Source of the DNA: Talinum fruticosum
Taxonomy: Eukaryota; Streptophyta; Magnoliopsida; Caryophyllales; Talinaceae
Direction of reading: 5' to 3'
NCBI GenBank assembly: GCA_021018815.1
Contig: JAITYX010000047.1
Coordinates: 4,411,001-4,475,000 of the forward strand
Length of the DNA stretch: 64,000 nt
The notes under the pieces are model-generated. The model saw only the letters and a list, made by a program, of their open reading frames with translations. It made no database searches and was not told the DNA's origin. Positions within the stretch are counted from its first letter, which is position 1; every line of letters starts with the position of its first letter. Both the position numbers and the translations under genes were made by a program. Positions 37,154 to 47,539 of the stretch are shown here, one piece after another.

Positions 37154-38743
37154 TTTTAATTTAAAATATTGGATTATAAAATTCCAAACTTTGACATTCG
37201 TTAATGGGAATATTTCAAACAATTGAATAGTTCACAATATTCCGACTTTTGATATTAATATTTATGGGTATTCCACCACAAAGTTACGAACGGTAGGAGT
37301 CGGTGGTTGAATGACGTGGTAATAGAAGTTGTCCACATTTCATTTTTTTTAAAATAGTTTCGATTTAAAAAAATTACACATAAGCACTAGATATGTTGAT
37401 GTTGATTTACTCTCTCTCACTTAACTTTCTCTTCTTCCCTTTGTCCTCTCTCTTTCCTCTAAAATTTTCATTGTCGACAAGCCTAAAATTCAACTCTACT
37501 TCTCAATTGCCCCTATTTCCAGTTCTTCTTCCCCCCTTCCAATTCTCGAAATATTGACCCAAAATAGATGGGATCTCTTGAGTTTTTGTGAACTACAATT
37601 CTCATGTAATTTGATCTCGGTTTTTCATTTCGCATCCCCTGAATCCTCGGTTTTCTCAAACCATTAAATGAGTTTTATTCTTTCTCTTCAATGTTGGTTA
37701 TTAACCGACCGAGCACTTGAAAATTCATGATGTTTGCCGTAAATTTGATGTATTTTTGTCGTTGACTGAATTGTCAAATTCGAAAGTAGATATAGTTTTT
37801 TTTTGGTTAATGGGTTTCATTCGTTCTCCTTGAGGATGTTAATTTAACTAACTAGGTAACATAACCCTTGATTAAATTGGTATTAGGGGTTAATTGAATC
37901 TTCCTTCTTGTGTACTTCAGCTGAACGTAATCGAATGACCTTTTTACTATGGTTTTGTCTAGGAACCGTAGTAATAGGTCTTTCTTTTTAAAATTTTTAA
38001 TATCCTCTTCATCTCCTTCTCCATCTTCATCCTCATCCTCTTCAACTAAAATCCGTAACATGACTTCACCGACAACATTTGCTTTATCCGCGATTTGCCT
38101 TCCAATTGTAGTAAAATGTCATTTTGAATTGTAGTAAAAGATAGTTCTTGTAGTAAATCCTAATTTCTTAACCAATTCACCTTCCATAATGGACATCCGA
38201 AAATTTTCTTCCCTCTATATGGGGTTTCTTACAGATCTCATGCATTGCGGGTAAATCAAGGTGGCATTTCACCAACAATATTTACCCTCTTTGCGATTGC
38301 ACACTCGAAATTCATCTCCTTTCCGAAGTTGATGATCGAACAATAGTGTTCGTTCTTCGACTCATGATTTCTTCGATTCTTCGGGGAATTACGAAACTAG
38401 ACAGATACGATTTAGGTTGATTTTATTTGATATGACAAATTGGGAAGAGAAGAATTCAAGTTTGTTTCATCTAGTTATGGTTATGCATTATTCAGTCCAA
38501 AATTGGACGGCATCAAAAACCGGTGTGGATCGGCTTGGACCAACAAAGTTTGGTCCGAGTCCTCGATCCTCAAATTTTTGTTATTTAGTCTTTGATCCGG
38601 TCCGGGTTAGTCCACCGATTTTCGGTCCGAACCGAAACCGATTAAAAAGTAGGGTTTTTTGTCATTTAAGTTTCACTTATTTATTGCTTCTCTTCTCCTC
38701 CTTGCCCATCCACCCCTCTCTCTCTCTCTCTCTCCCTCCCTCC

Positions 38744-39454
38744 CAAAAAACTACGCTGATGTACCTCGAATTCTTGTCAAACTATTTTTAGACCCAAAGT
38801 TCGAAAATGATTCTAAGTCCCCCTAAATTATGGTGTAAACTATATTGGTGGCCCAAATCCGGCCCGAATGGTGAAGAAAGGTGTAAAATGTCTATAATAC
38901 CCCTCATTTATCTCTCTCTCTCTTCTTTGGCTCTTTTTTGTCTCTCTTTCTTCCCTCTCATCCCCTGCTCTTTCTCTCGTCTCCGTAATGGCTCCTCGTT
39001 CTCTGTTCATCTTCTCTACTTGTTCTTCTCCCCTCTCCCAGTCCCCTGCTCTCTGTCCTCTCGCCCTTTGTCTTTTCCCAGTCTCCCTCTTCACTCTTCT
39101 CTTTCTGTCCCTTTCGCTCCCCATTCTCGATCTTCCTCTCTCTATCGCTGCTTTCATTGCCCTCTCTGTGTTTCTACCTCTTTGTTCCGCTTCTCTCCCC
39201 CTTTTTAGTTGCTCTCGCTCACAGCCGACGTTTCCCCTTGGTCGGAAACGCTCGCTGGAGCAAACCCAACCTCACGACTTGGTCGGACTTGAAAGGAGGA
39301 GAGAGGAATTTGCAGACGAGTTGATAGGTTGATTGAAGGGATATTTTGGTTTGGAATTGGATTTGTTGGACTGGTAGAGATGGGGGAATTATGGATTTCC
39401 GCCGTTTTAGGTGCTCTCCAATGGTGGAGCTCTTTGAGGCCATTGCCATGGGAG

Positions 39455-39518
<64 letters not shown>

Positions 39519-39714
39519 TGAGCGAGGAAGAAGATGAAGTTGAGGGTAAATTCGGGCTTTTGACATCATCGGTCGGTTTCCTAACGTCATTAGTCGATTT
39601 GGGTCACCAATATAGTTTACACCATAATTTAGGGGGACTTAGAATCATTTTTCAGAATTTTTGGTCTAAAAAATAGTTTGACAAGAACTCGAGGTACCTC
39701 GAGCGTAGTTTTTG
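38744..39714. mobile_element. MULE-like element copy 2, nested in the hAT-like element
   Basis: Same family as 25752-26727: TIR start CAAAAAACTACGCTG at left, inverted CAAAAACTACGCTCGAG at right, then CCTCGA.TTCTTGTC in both. The interior aligns along most of its length with copy 1. The flanks are CT-rich (CTCTCCCTCC on the right, a slipped version on the left), so the duplication is plausible but not clean. The interior (GA)n at 39458-39515 is expanded compared with copy 1. Confidence 0.85.
39458..39515. repeat. (GA)n microsatellite
   Basis: About 29 GA units within MULE copy 2; the equivalent spot in copy 1 (near 26480) has only about six. Confidence 0.95.
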
Positions 39715-41142
39715 CTCTCCCTCCTATTCCCAGTCGTCCCCTTGCCCTCCCCGCCCCCTTGCTCTGCTTTTTCTTTCCGACCGGCCCACCCACATATCTC
39801 TCTCTCCCCTATTTCCAGTCACTCCTTCGCCTTCCTTCGCCCCCTCACCCTCTCGCTCTGCTGCTCTCTTTCTCCAGCCGGCCCACCCACATCTCTCTCT
39901 CTCTCTCTCCCTCTCTCCCTCTCCTATTCGCAGTCTCCCTTATCGCCTCACCTACGACTCTCTCTCCAGTGAACTGTCGGGCGGGTATCGAACGGTGGTC
40001 GTCGGCGATGATGAAGAAGAACTCCAAGACCACCGGCGCCTAGCCTTCATCGGTTAATTCCGGTTCCAAGTGGCCGGCAACGAGGAGGCCATATCTACTC
40101 GACCAACACTAGCCGGCAATGAGGAAGATGACAGTGGATCGGGCGACCGGATTCGAGAACCCCTAAACTTTATTTCTTGATGTGTTTTTCATTGTGTCAT
40201 TTCTTGATCTATGATTTGTTACTGGTCTATAATGATAATTACCCAATTTATTTTTCGGATCTCTATTTTTGTGGGTTGATCTACGAGTGTGGTTCTTCAA
40301 TTTCTCTCTTTTATTTTTTTTCTTTTTGGTTGAGTGAATATGCATTGGCGGTGTTTGAATGAATATAGATTCCGCTTCATTTTTGGGTTGAATATTTTGA
40401 GAGTGAATGTTCGTGAAAATTGTGGTTCTCCCAAACAAAAAAAAAAACAAAATGCAACACATTTGCAGTCCATATCGGTCTAATCCCAATCCGGTTCGAT
40501 TTTTTGTCGGTTTAGTCTTGGATCGAACCAATATCATTCGGTCTAGTCTTTGATTCTAATTTTTTTGCTATTCGATTTTTCCAGGCCGGTCCGGCCCGGT
40601 TCGGTCCTGAACCGATGATCAATAACCCTACATTTAGTAGAGAAATAGAGAAACATAAATACAGAGGCATTGTAAAAGAGGAATCGGTTTGATGTGTTGG
40701 TTTTTTCAAAATTTCATGTAGGGGAGTAGGGAAAGGGTGAACTAATTTTGAATGCAAAGAGAGAGGGAGAAGAGAGAGAGAGAGCGAGATAAAATTAATG
40801 TGTCAATAATTAGAGTCAAAATCGGAGTCAACATTAGTCCGGTATATCACCGTCACCATCACGTTATAGCGCCACCAATTTGTTTTGCTCATAACTTGAT
40901 GGTGGGATATCAAAAATATTAGGATAAAAATTTAAAATGTTACGGGGCTAATCAATAGTTTGGGGTATTTCTATTAACATACCTTAAAGTTTGGAATTTT
41001 ATAATCCAATATTTATTTTAATTTCTATATACCAAGTATGTTATTACTTATAGATATTGTTTTCGCAGAAATTCTTTTTGAAAAAAATTGTTTAATACAA
41101 ACTAGATTGTATTTGTCTGTACTTGGGGAAAAAAAAACCAAA

Positions 41143-42238
41143 TGTTAGTAAGACACCATATCTAACTCCTCATATTTACATGATTAGCTATATATCCTTG
41201 TCTGACCCTTTTTAGTTTACTCGAATTTTGATCTCAAGGCATGCATTCAAACTTAGTAGTATTTAAGTAAAAATATGATTTTATTGCATTATCTTAGCAA
41301 CTATTATTCTGGCTTTTTCTAAACTGAGATTATATTTCCTTATTTATTCAATTGTCAATCCGCAAGTTAAGAAAATAATTTTGATACGCATAAATTCTGC
41401 AAATCTTGAATTTATTCTGGTATATTTTGAGCTAATTTTATTCCGAAAGATTTTATCCTTTCCTCATATTTTACGATGTTCTTTTCTCGTATTATGCCAT
41501 TTATAATTACAAGTAGTAAAAGTTGGTAATTACAAGAATTATGCAACATTTGAAGGGTGTTATACAACATTTGAAGGGTGCTAAGGTTGGATGAATTTAA
41601 TTGATGGAGAACATTTCGAAACGGCCCAAAAAGGAAAATATCAATTTTAAAGGGCAAGTAAAATTACATGGAGATCCTTTGTTCCATGTCGGATCCTAAA
41701 GATCAGTCACCAACAGTAACATTTCAAGAGCAACGGTCTTGAACATGAAGAACACTTTATAGATGACCAAGCACAAGACCGGAACAAGCAAGCAATAGAA
41801 CATACACTCAATTTGATTTTACATTCAATCTCTTGTAATCGCAAATCTCAATCATACTCTACTTGTAGCAAAGATTCTTAAGTGAAGACTGTTTTGTGAG
41901 TTGTTGTAATACTTAGTGAAGTGCGAGGTAGGGCCTTAAAAGTCGAGTGTACTTAAAAAGTTAGTTAAAGAGTTAAGTGAAGGGCTATCGTGATAGTCAT
42001 ATAATAAGAGAATATTAGTGGTTAATCCTAAGGATCCTTAGGTGGTCACTAACCCAACTATTTGGATTTGGGTCAAAATCATGAACAAACAAAGTGTTTT
42101 GTCCTATTCTTTTATGTTTGTTTGTTTCATTTCATAATTTGGCTTCACTCCATAACAAAGAGTAGTCAAATAACTTTAAAGTTTTTAAATAACCTATTCA
42201 TTCCCCTCTATAGTATATCTGACTATTTGGGAATAACA
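41143..42238 (+). mobile_element. Solo LTR of a copia-type retrotransposon
   Basis: The segment begins TGTTAGTAAG and ends GGGAATAACA (TG..CA with the inverted TGTTA/TAACA ends of copia LTRs). It is flanked by CCAAA (41138-41142) and CCAAG (42239-42243), a 5-bp duplication with one change. Near the 3' end it reads CCTATTCATTCCCCTCTA, a pattern usual in plant copia LTRs before the tRNA-Met primer site. The paralogous unit at about 43480 lacks it. No internal region or second LTR follows, so it is a solo LTR. Confidence 0.75.
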
Positions 42239-42490
42239 CCAAGTTGTCTCTTAAAATATCCGACAACAAAATAGAAAATTACGAAAAGCACCTTATTTTA
42301 GAGTGGTTGAAATATAAATTCTACACGTTTTTGTCAAGAAAAATAAACTAAGTGATCATCCATTAAAATTTTGTAATTTATTAGGTGACCGTACCTTAAA
42401 TACTAAAGTGACAAATATCTAAAAATAAAAGAAATAGTGTTAAAATTAATAATTTTAAATGACAAATTCATATGAGATAACATGTGTATA

Positions 42491-42763
42491 TGTAACTCGC
42501 TCGACACCTCTAGGTTGTCGACACTATCGAGAATAGTTTCAAGGATTTATGACTAACCCTACAAAACCCCACAAGCCTTTTCAAGCATGTTTCGTCATTA
42601 CTCACATGTTATTTGGGAAAACTTTTGAGGAGGTCGTTCATCCCAATGTTACTCCTATCCAAGCACGCTTAATTATGGAGTTCTCAAGATTGGACTCCAA
42701 AGGTGCACTTTTGATAATATAAGTAATCGTTTTAAATCATTTAAATCATACTCGGGTATTACA
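42491..42763 (-). mobile_element. Cassandra-like solo LTR (5S rRNA-like), copy 1
   Basis: TGTAAC..TTACA ends are flanked by GTATA/ATATA. The minus strand carries TTAAGCGTGCTTGG and AACTCC, the 5S-rRNA-like core that defines Cassandra terminal-repeat retrotransposons in miniature. 273 bp. Orientation is assigned from the 5S sense strand. Confidence 0.75.
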
Positions 42764-43736
42764 ATATATCTTTGTGTACATCAATTCATCAAAATTTTAT
42801 AATTTTTTGTTTTATGGTATAATTCAATATACACAATGAAAACCATTTTATGACCATTGTAAACAATATTGATCCCCATAGTTACGGTTGTTACATTACT
42901 CCCCAAATGATGAATCTTTATAAACTATTGTTTGAAACAATGTTCATTATTTGACTCATGATCTCTTCAATTCTTCAAGGGAATTACAAAATTGGGTAGA
43001 TACAGTTTAAGTTGATTTTATTTGAGAGGACAAATTGGAAAATGAAAAATTCAAGTTTGTTTCATCTAGCAGAAAAATAGAGAGACATAAATATAAAGAT
43101 ATTGTCAAAGAGGAATCAATTTGAGGCATTGTTTGTTTTCGAAATTTCATGCAAGGGAGTGGGGAAAGAGTGAACTAATTTTGAATGCAATGAGAGAGGG
43201 GAGGAAGAGAGGGAGAGAGAGTGAAAATTAATGTGTCGATAATTAGAGTCAAAATGAGGGTCAACATTAGCCTTGTATACGACCACCATCGCCACATCAT
43301 AACGCCACCCATTCTTTTTGCTCCGTAATCGTATAATGGGATGCCCAAAAAATATTAGGTAACTCGGAATGTTAGAGGCTAAACAATAGTTTGGGATAAT
43401 TTATTAATAGACCCTAAATTCAGGATTTTATATTCTAATATTCCTTTTATTTCTATATATCAAGTATTTGTATGCACTTGAAAAAAAAATCCACGGTGTC
43501 ACTTAAAAATCCAACAATAAAATAAAAAAATTAAGAAAACACCCCTCTAAAGGGGTCGAAATATAATTTCTACACATTTTTGTCAAGAAAAATAAACTAA
43601 GTTATCATGCGTTAAAATTTTATAATTTATTAGGTGACAGTACCTTAAATACTAAAGGGACAAGTGTCTAACAATAAAAGAGAAATATGGTTAAAATTAA
43701 TAATTTTAGATGATAAATTCATATGAGATAACATGT

Positions 43737-44276
43737 TTAGTAAGGTGGACTTCTCCCCATGGGACTTCATCAAAATTAATTTTGATGACATCTTTTCTTC
43801 GGGTGGGCGTAACAACGAGGTTATGCTATATGTGATTGGAAAGAAGTTCTCATCCAAGCAAGCATTTGATTCATGAACAAGACAGATTATACATGTATAT
43901 GAAGTTATAGCGATGTGAGATGGTATCAAAGAATCGTTAGAGGTAGGATTCGCACACATACAAGTTAATGAGGACAACAAGATAGTTATTCGAGCAGTTT
44001 AGGGTACCATTCACACCCTATGAAAGGTCCAATCATTAGTTTATAATATACGAATTATGCTTTCATTATTTTCTTCTTACTCAATTAACCATGTTTTTAG
44101 AGAGACTAATATGGCATCCGATTGAATTGCCAAATTAAGATGTGTTATGGGGTTTCGAGTTACTTTTACATTCTCTTAATTGCAAGGGTTCTTATGTTTT
44201 ACTTATCAATAATAACATATGTAGAACACTTGAGAGAAGGGTTATCTAATGTTATTTGTAATTAACATCCAAAAAA
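43737..44276 (+). mobile_element. 5'-truncated LINE insertion carrying an RNase H domain
   Basis: A 540-bp insert is flanked by a perfect 12-bp duplication GAGATAACATGT (43725-43736 and 44277-44288) and ends in a short A run. The plus strand encodes remnants of a LINE RNase H domain: FIKINFD-like start, VIRDWKEVL-like and DGIKESLEVGFAHIQVNED, then RETNMASD near the end, with stops. The paralogous site at about 42480 is empty. It is a later arrival than the duplication. Confidence 0.85.
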
Positions 44277-44297
44277 GAGATAACATGTGTATATATA

Positions 44298-44554
44298 TGT
44301 AACCCCTTCGGGGTGCTAACATTATCGGGAATGGTTTCCAAGATCAACGATTAACCCCACAAATCAGCACAAACCTTTCCGGCATGCTTCGCTCTCGCTC
44401 ACACGTTGCCCGGGAAAACTTCCTAGAAGGTCACCCATATCAAGACTTACTCCTAGTCAAACACGCTATGAAATTTTCAAAAGTTGGCTCCTAAAGTGCA
44501 CCTTTAATATGAGTAGTCGTTTTAAATTCTGTAAGCCATACTCGGAGCATTACA
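44298..44554 (-). mobile_element. Cassandra-like solo LTR (5S rRNA-like), copy 2
   Basis: 257 bp, TGTAAC..TTACA, flanked by a perfect ATATA duplication (44293-44297 and 44555-44559). The minus strand reads ATGGGTGACCTTCTAGGAAG, close to the 5S rRNA stretch GGATGGGTGACC..GGGAAGTCC. It occupies the same relative position as copy 1, so one insertion was copied by the local duplication. Confidence 0.8.
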
Positions 44555-44760
44555 ATATATCTCTATATATTACATCAATTCATCAAAATTTTACTATAAT
44601 TTTTTGTTGGATGATATCAAGATTATGTAATTGAATATACACAATGAAAACCATTATTATGACCATTGTAAACAATGTTGATCCCCATAGTTATGGTTGC
44701 TACATTACTCCTCAAATGATGAATCTTCGTAAACTATTGTTTGAAACATTAATAATATAG

Positions 44761-46510
44761 TTTCTATGAAAAAAGAAATGTTATTTTGGGCAGTCCTATG
44801 AAAAATTATAAATTTATAAGCTGCAATAAATTTGATGATTCTCTTCATCGAGGGCACATTTGTAACTCCAACTTCTAAAAATCTCAACCAAAGTCCTAAT
44901 TTTTTTTTTCCTTTTTGCTCCCAAAACATCCTTTATTTTTAGGGACAATAGTCCCAAATAGAAGTCAAAGTATATGTTTAAAAATGGTGTCTCCTACAGT
45001 AATTTGTCAATGTAATTATTCAAAATTATGGACATTCACAAAGAATTATCAATAAATAAATTTTAGAAAAATTCAAAAATGGGACTGCATCATATGGGTA
45101 CTTGTACAAAATTTTGAGTCCATCATATTTTTATTTTTTTTTGTTAAAGAAAAGAATCATATACTTTGGTCATAATTTTTGTCCCTTTACACCACATTAA
45201 CAGTCGTTGTCTTTGTGCAGGCTATTGTGGAGAGCTTTTTGAAAAGTAAATTGGAAGTTAAGAAACTCAAGGAGTTTCCCTGTATGGCATCCACAAATCA
45301 CAACTATTTTTTTACATGCCATAAACTGGACTGGGCCATTGAATTGGAAATGCTTCAAGCATATTTCCTAATCCTACTATTTAATGCCGCCTAACGGATA
45401 AGAAAATTTTTCACATCAAAGAGTGTTATGAAAATCAATTAAGAAAATCAAATTTAAAAAAATGTTATCAAGAGGTTTTAACTGATGATAAAATTTATGT
45501 TAAAAGACCAAATTGTCCCAAGATTTTATTGGAAATGAAAAAAACAATCGTAAAATTGGTAAAATAGTCATTAATATGTCATTAGAATTGTAAAGTGATA
45601 AGTATTGTGAAATAAAAAAATTAATTAAGTGACATTTATTTTGAAATGGATGGAGAATTTCTACAGTTAAATACTAATATCTTCTAGCTACATATCGACA
45701 ATATTCCCAACACTAAATTTCAACATGGATAAATGATTAGATTGGAGCAGAGTATAAAATCATAGTCGAATCATAATATAGAGGTCAAATATATTCTTGT
45801 AACTTGTAAAATAAGATGTTAGACTATATAACCTAATATTGAGTTTTCAACAATCAGCGTAAACTTATAGTTGAAATATTTGTTATTTGTTTAAATACGA
45901 TATCAACGCCCTCTTGAATATGCTATGCTATCAGCACCTTATGGACAGAAGGTCTTGAGTTCCAATCTCAAAACTGATTTATTACAGAAGGTTATGAGAG
46001 TCTTTCCATCATCAACGTTTTAAGCTCAAAGGACATTCACATGAGGGATATGCTAAAAGTACGTATAGAACCTCCTGGTGAACTTCATCTATAAAATTAA
46101 ACTTTTAGTTTTGATTGATATTGTTTTTACAACATAAAAATCTACTTTTTATACAGAAAAACAACATGAAAAGAATGCATCCACACACATACAAAAGGGA
46201 AAAAAATCATAATTTCAAAAATCAGACCTTAAAATAAGGAGAGGGATGGATACATATTGTAAGTCTTTAAAAGGAATAGTTGGACTTTTGTTTGCATAAT
46301 ATAGTAACATGGGAAAACATTGTAAATTGAGGATTATCAGCAGTTTTATCATATCAGCAAATAGTCAAGAAGCTATGATATTATCATGCATGAACAAGAA
46401 GGTAAAAATTGGAACCAACTGTGAAGTCGTCAACATATACAAACAGCTCAGAGAAACTTAAGAAGGTGGAACGAGTTACATTTAGTTTAGTTTTTTTAAA
46501 AAAAAAAAAT
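44761..46510. other. Intergenic AT-rich DNA, no gene seen
   Basis: A short plus-strand frame (about 45180-45392) follows an acceptor-like TTTGTGCAG but has no recognised similarity, so it is not called. A box-B-like GAGTTCCAATCTC at about 45958 hints at an old SINE without supporting ends. Confidence 0.4.
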
Positions 46511-46512
46511 TA

Positions 46513-46727
46513 CTCCCTCGTTTTACATTATTTGTCATTTTTGGGTTGTGAGCGAATACTAAAGAATATAAAATTTATGACAAAATTTGTGTTAAGAGAG
46601 CAAGTTTTTCTAATGTTTCATAAGAAATAAAAAAATCAATAAAAAATGAGAGGAAAAAAATAATTAATAAGAAAAATTATATATCATTAAAATTATAAAC
46701 TAATAAATATTTATAAAATGGAGAAAG
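46513..46727. mobile_element. Stowaway-type MITE
   Basis: The left end CTCCCTCGTTTTACATTA and inverted right end CTTTCTCCATTTTATA are each bordered by TA, the Tc1/mariner target duplication. 215 bp, non-coding. Confidence 0.65.
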
Positions 46728-47375
46728 TATTCTACTCACTGCTCCATATTAGGTTAAATATCTACATTTGACATTTGAAAAAAAAAACTCACCACTAATC
46801 TTTTTGTCATATCTAAATGCATAGTCTGTCTGACACTAAACAAAATAACTAATTATTTTGTCCTAATTAGGCTTTCATGGTTTAAGTGCCAATCTCAATA
46901 GCTGGATTGTACACTCTGTCACTCTGTCACTCTGTATTGATATTATTGACATATTGGATTTATTGAGTAGTATTTCAGTCTCCAGTGCCAATAATTTCAG
47001 GACATAATTAATGTAGTGGATCAATCTTTTCTTTAACAGGGATGAGTATAGTAGCTTAACTAACAAACAAATAGTGTTAAATTTGCAGTTCCTCTATTTT
47101 ATTTCTTTTTGCTTCAATAATAATTCATAAATGTCATATATCATTTCTGTAAGTCAAAAAGACTATAGAAATTTACTTCAAGAGGAAGCACTTCTTAAAG
47201 TTCCTTTTCTTATCTAACTTCTCTTTTTTTCAAAATTTATCATCATTTAGAGTTGTTTTTACATTGTTGGATGAAAGAGCACTTGATTTCACTTTTTCTA
47301 GTGCAATGCTACTCAATGTATGCATATGGAAGTTGTAGATAGATACAAACAAAATGATTAAATATTTATTGTCTT

Positions 47376-47539
47376 ACCATTAAACTGATGGTTGAGATGG
47401 TAGCGGTCTCACCTTAATAATAAGGAGGATAATATAAATTCAAATCCCGAAAGCGCATTTTTGGGAAGACTTTTACTTTAAACGATCGCGGCTTGAAAGA
47501 GATTGTACGTACCGTTCTTCAATTAGAAAAAGTATATAC
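47376..47539 (+). mobile_element. tRNA-derived SINE with 12-bp TSD
   Basis: A 164-bp segment is flanked by perfect ATTTATTGTCTT repeats (47364-47375 and 47540-47551). It holds a polymerase III A-box-like TGGTTGAGATGGTAGCGG and a B-box-like AAATTCAAATCCC about 45 bp on, as in tRNA-derived SINEs. The 3' end is A/T-rich, not a long poly-A. Confidence 0.7.

Larger units (their letters stand above)
38476..40630. mobile_element. hAT-like element nested in the MULE-like element, copy 2
   Basis: The left end TATGGTTATGCATTATTCAG and right end (inverted TAGGGTTATTGATCATCGG) match the 27.06-kb copy. The 8-bp flanks CATCTAGT (38468-38475) and CATTTAGT (40631-40638) differ at one base, the size expected for hAT elements. 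The paralogous site near 43070 lacks the insertion, which independently confirms the borders. Interior CGGTCC/GGACCG words and CT tracts, no transposase. A second MULE-like element is nested within it. Confidence 0.8.
37163..41015. mobile_element. MULE-like host element, disrupted by nested insertions
   Basis: Left end AAAATATTGGATTATAAAAT and right end, inverted, TAAATATTGGATTATAAAAT form TIRs whose similarity extends about 160 bp inward to CCACC..AAGTTA.GA. A perfect 9-bp direct repeat TTTTAATTT flanks it (37154-37162 and 41016-41024). Without the nested hAT insertion it is about 1.7 kb. It has CT-rich subterminal blocks and no transposase. Part of it recurs uninterrupted at about 42925-43460. 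Confidence 0.75.
42240..44760. repeat. Two copies of a ~0.7-kb segment around a copy of the MULE-like element
   Basis: 42240-42925 and 43490-44760 (minus the LINE insert) are diverged direct copies, sharing CATATGAGATAACATG, a Cassandra-like LTR, then TGATCCCCATAGTTA and AAACTATTGTTTGAAACA. Between them, 42925-43460 matches 38335-41030 without the hAT insertion. Together they form a tandem duplication of a unit of about 1.3 kb. Confidence 0.8.

Noticed and set aside
39678..40043. Pro/Ser/Leu-rich frame of about 120 codons
   Set aside because: CT-rich interior of the hAT-like element, no recognisable domain.
43645..43980. Minus-strand frame of 111 codons
   Set aside because: It is the antisense shadow of the LINE RNase H fragment on the plus strand.
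45180..45392. Exon-like frame after an acceptor-like TTTGTGCAG
   Set aside because: No partner exon, no homology, isolated in AT-rich DNA.
45900..46100. B-box-like GAGTTCCAATCTC suggesting a SINE
   Set aside because: No A box at proper spacing and no flanking direct repeats.
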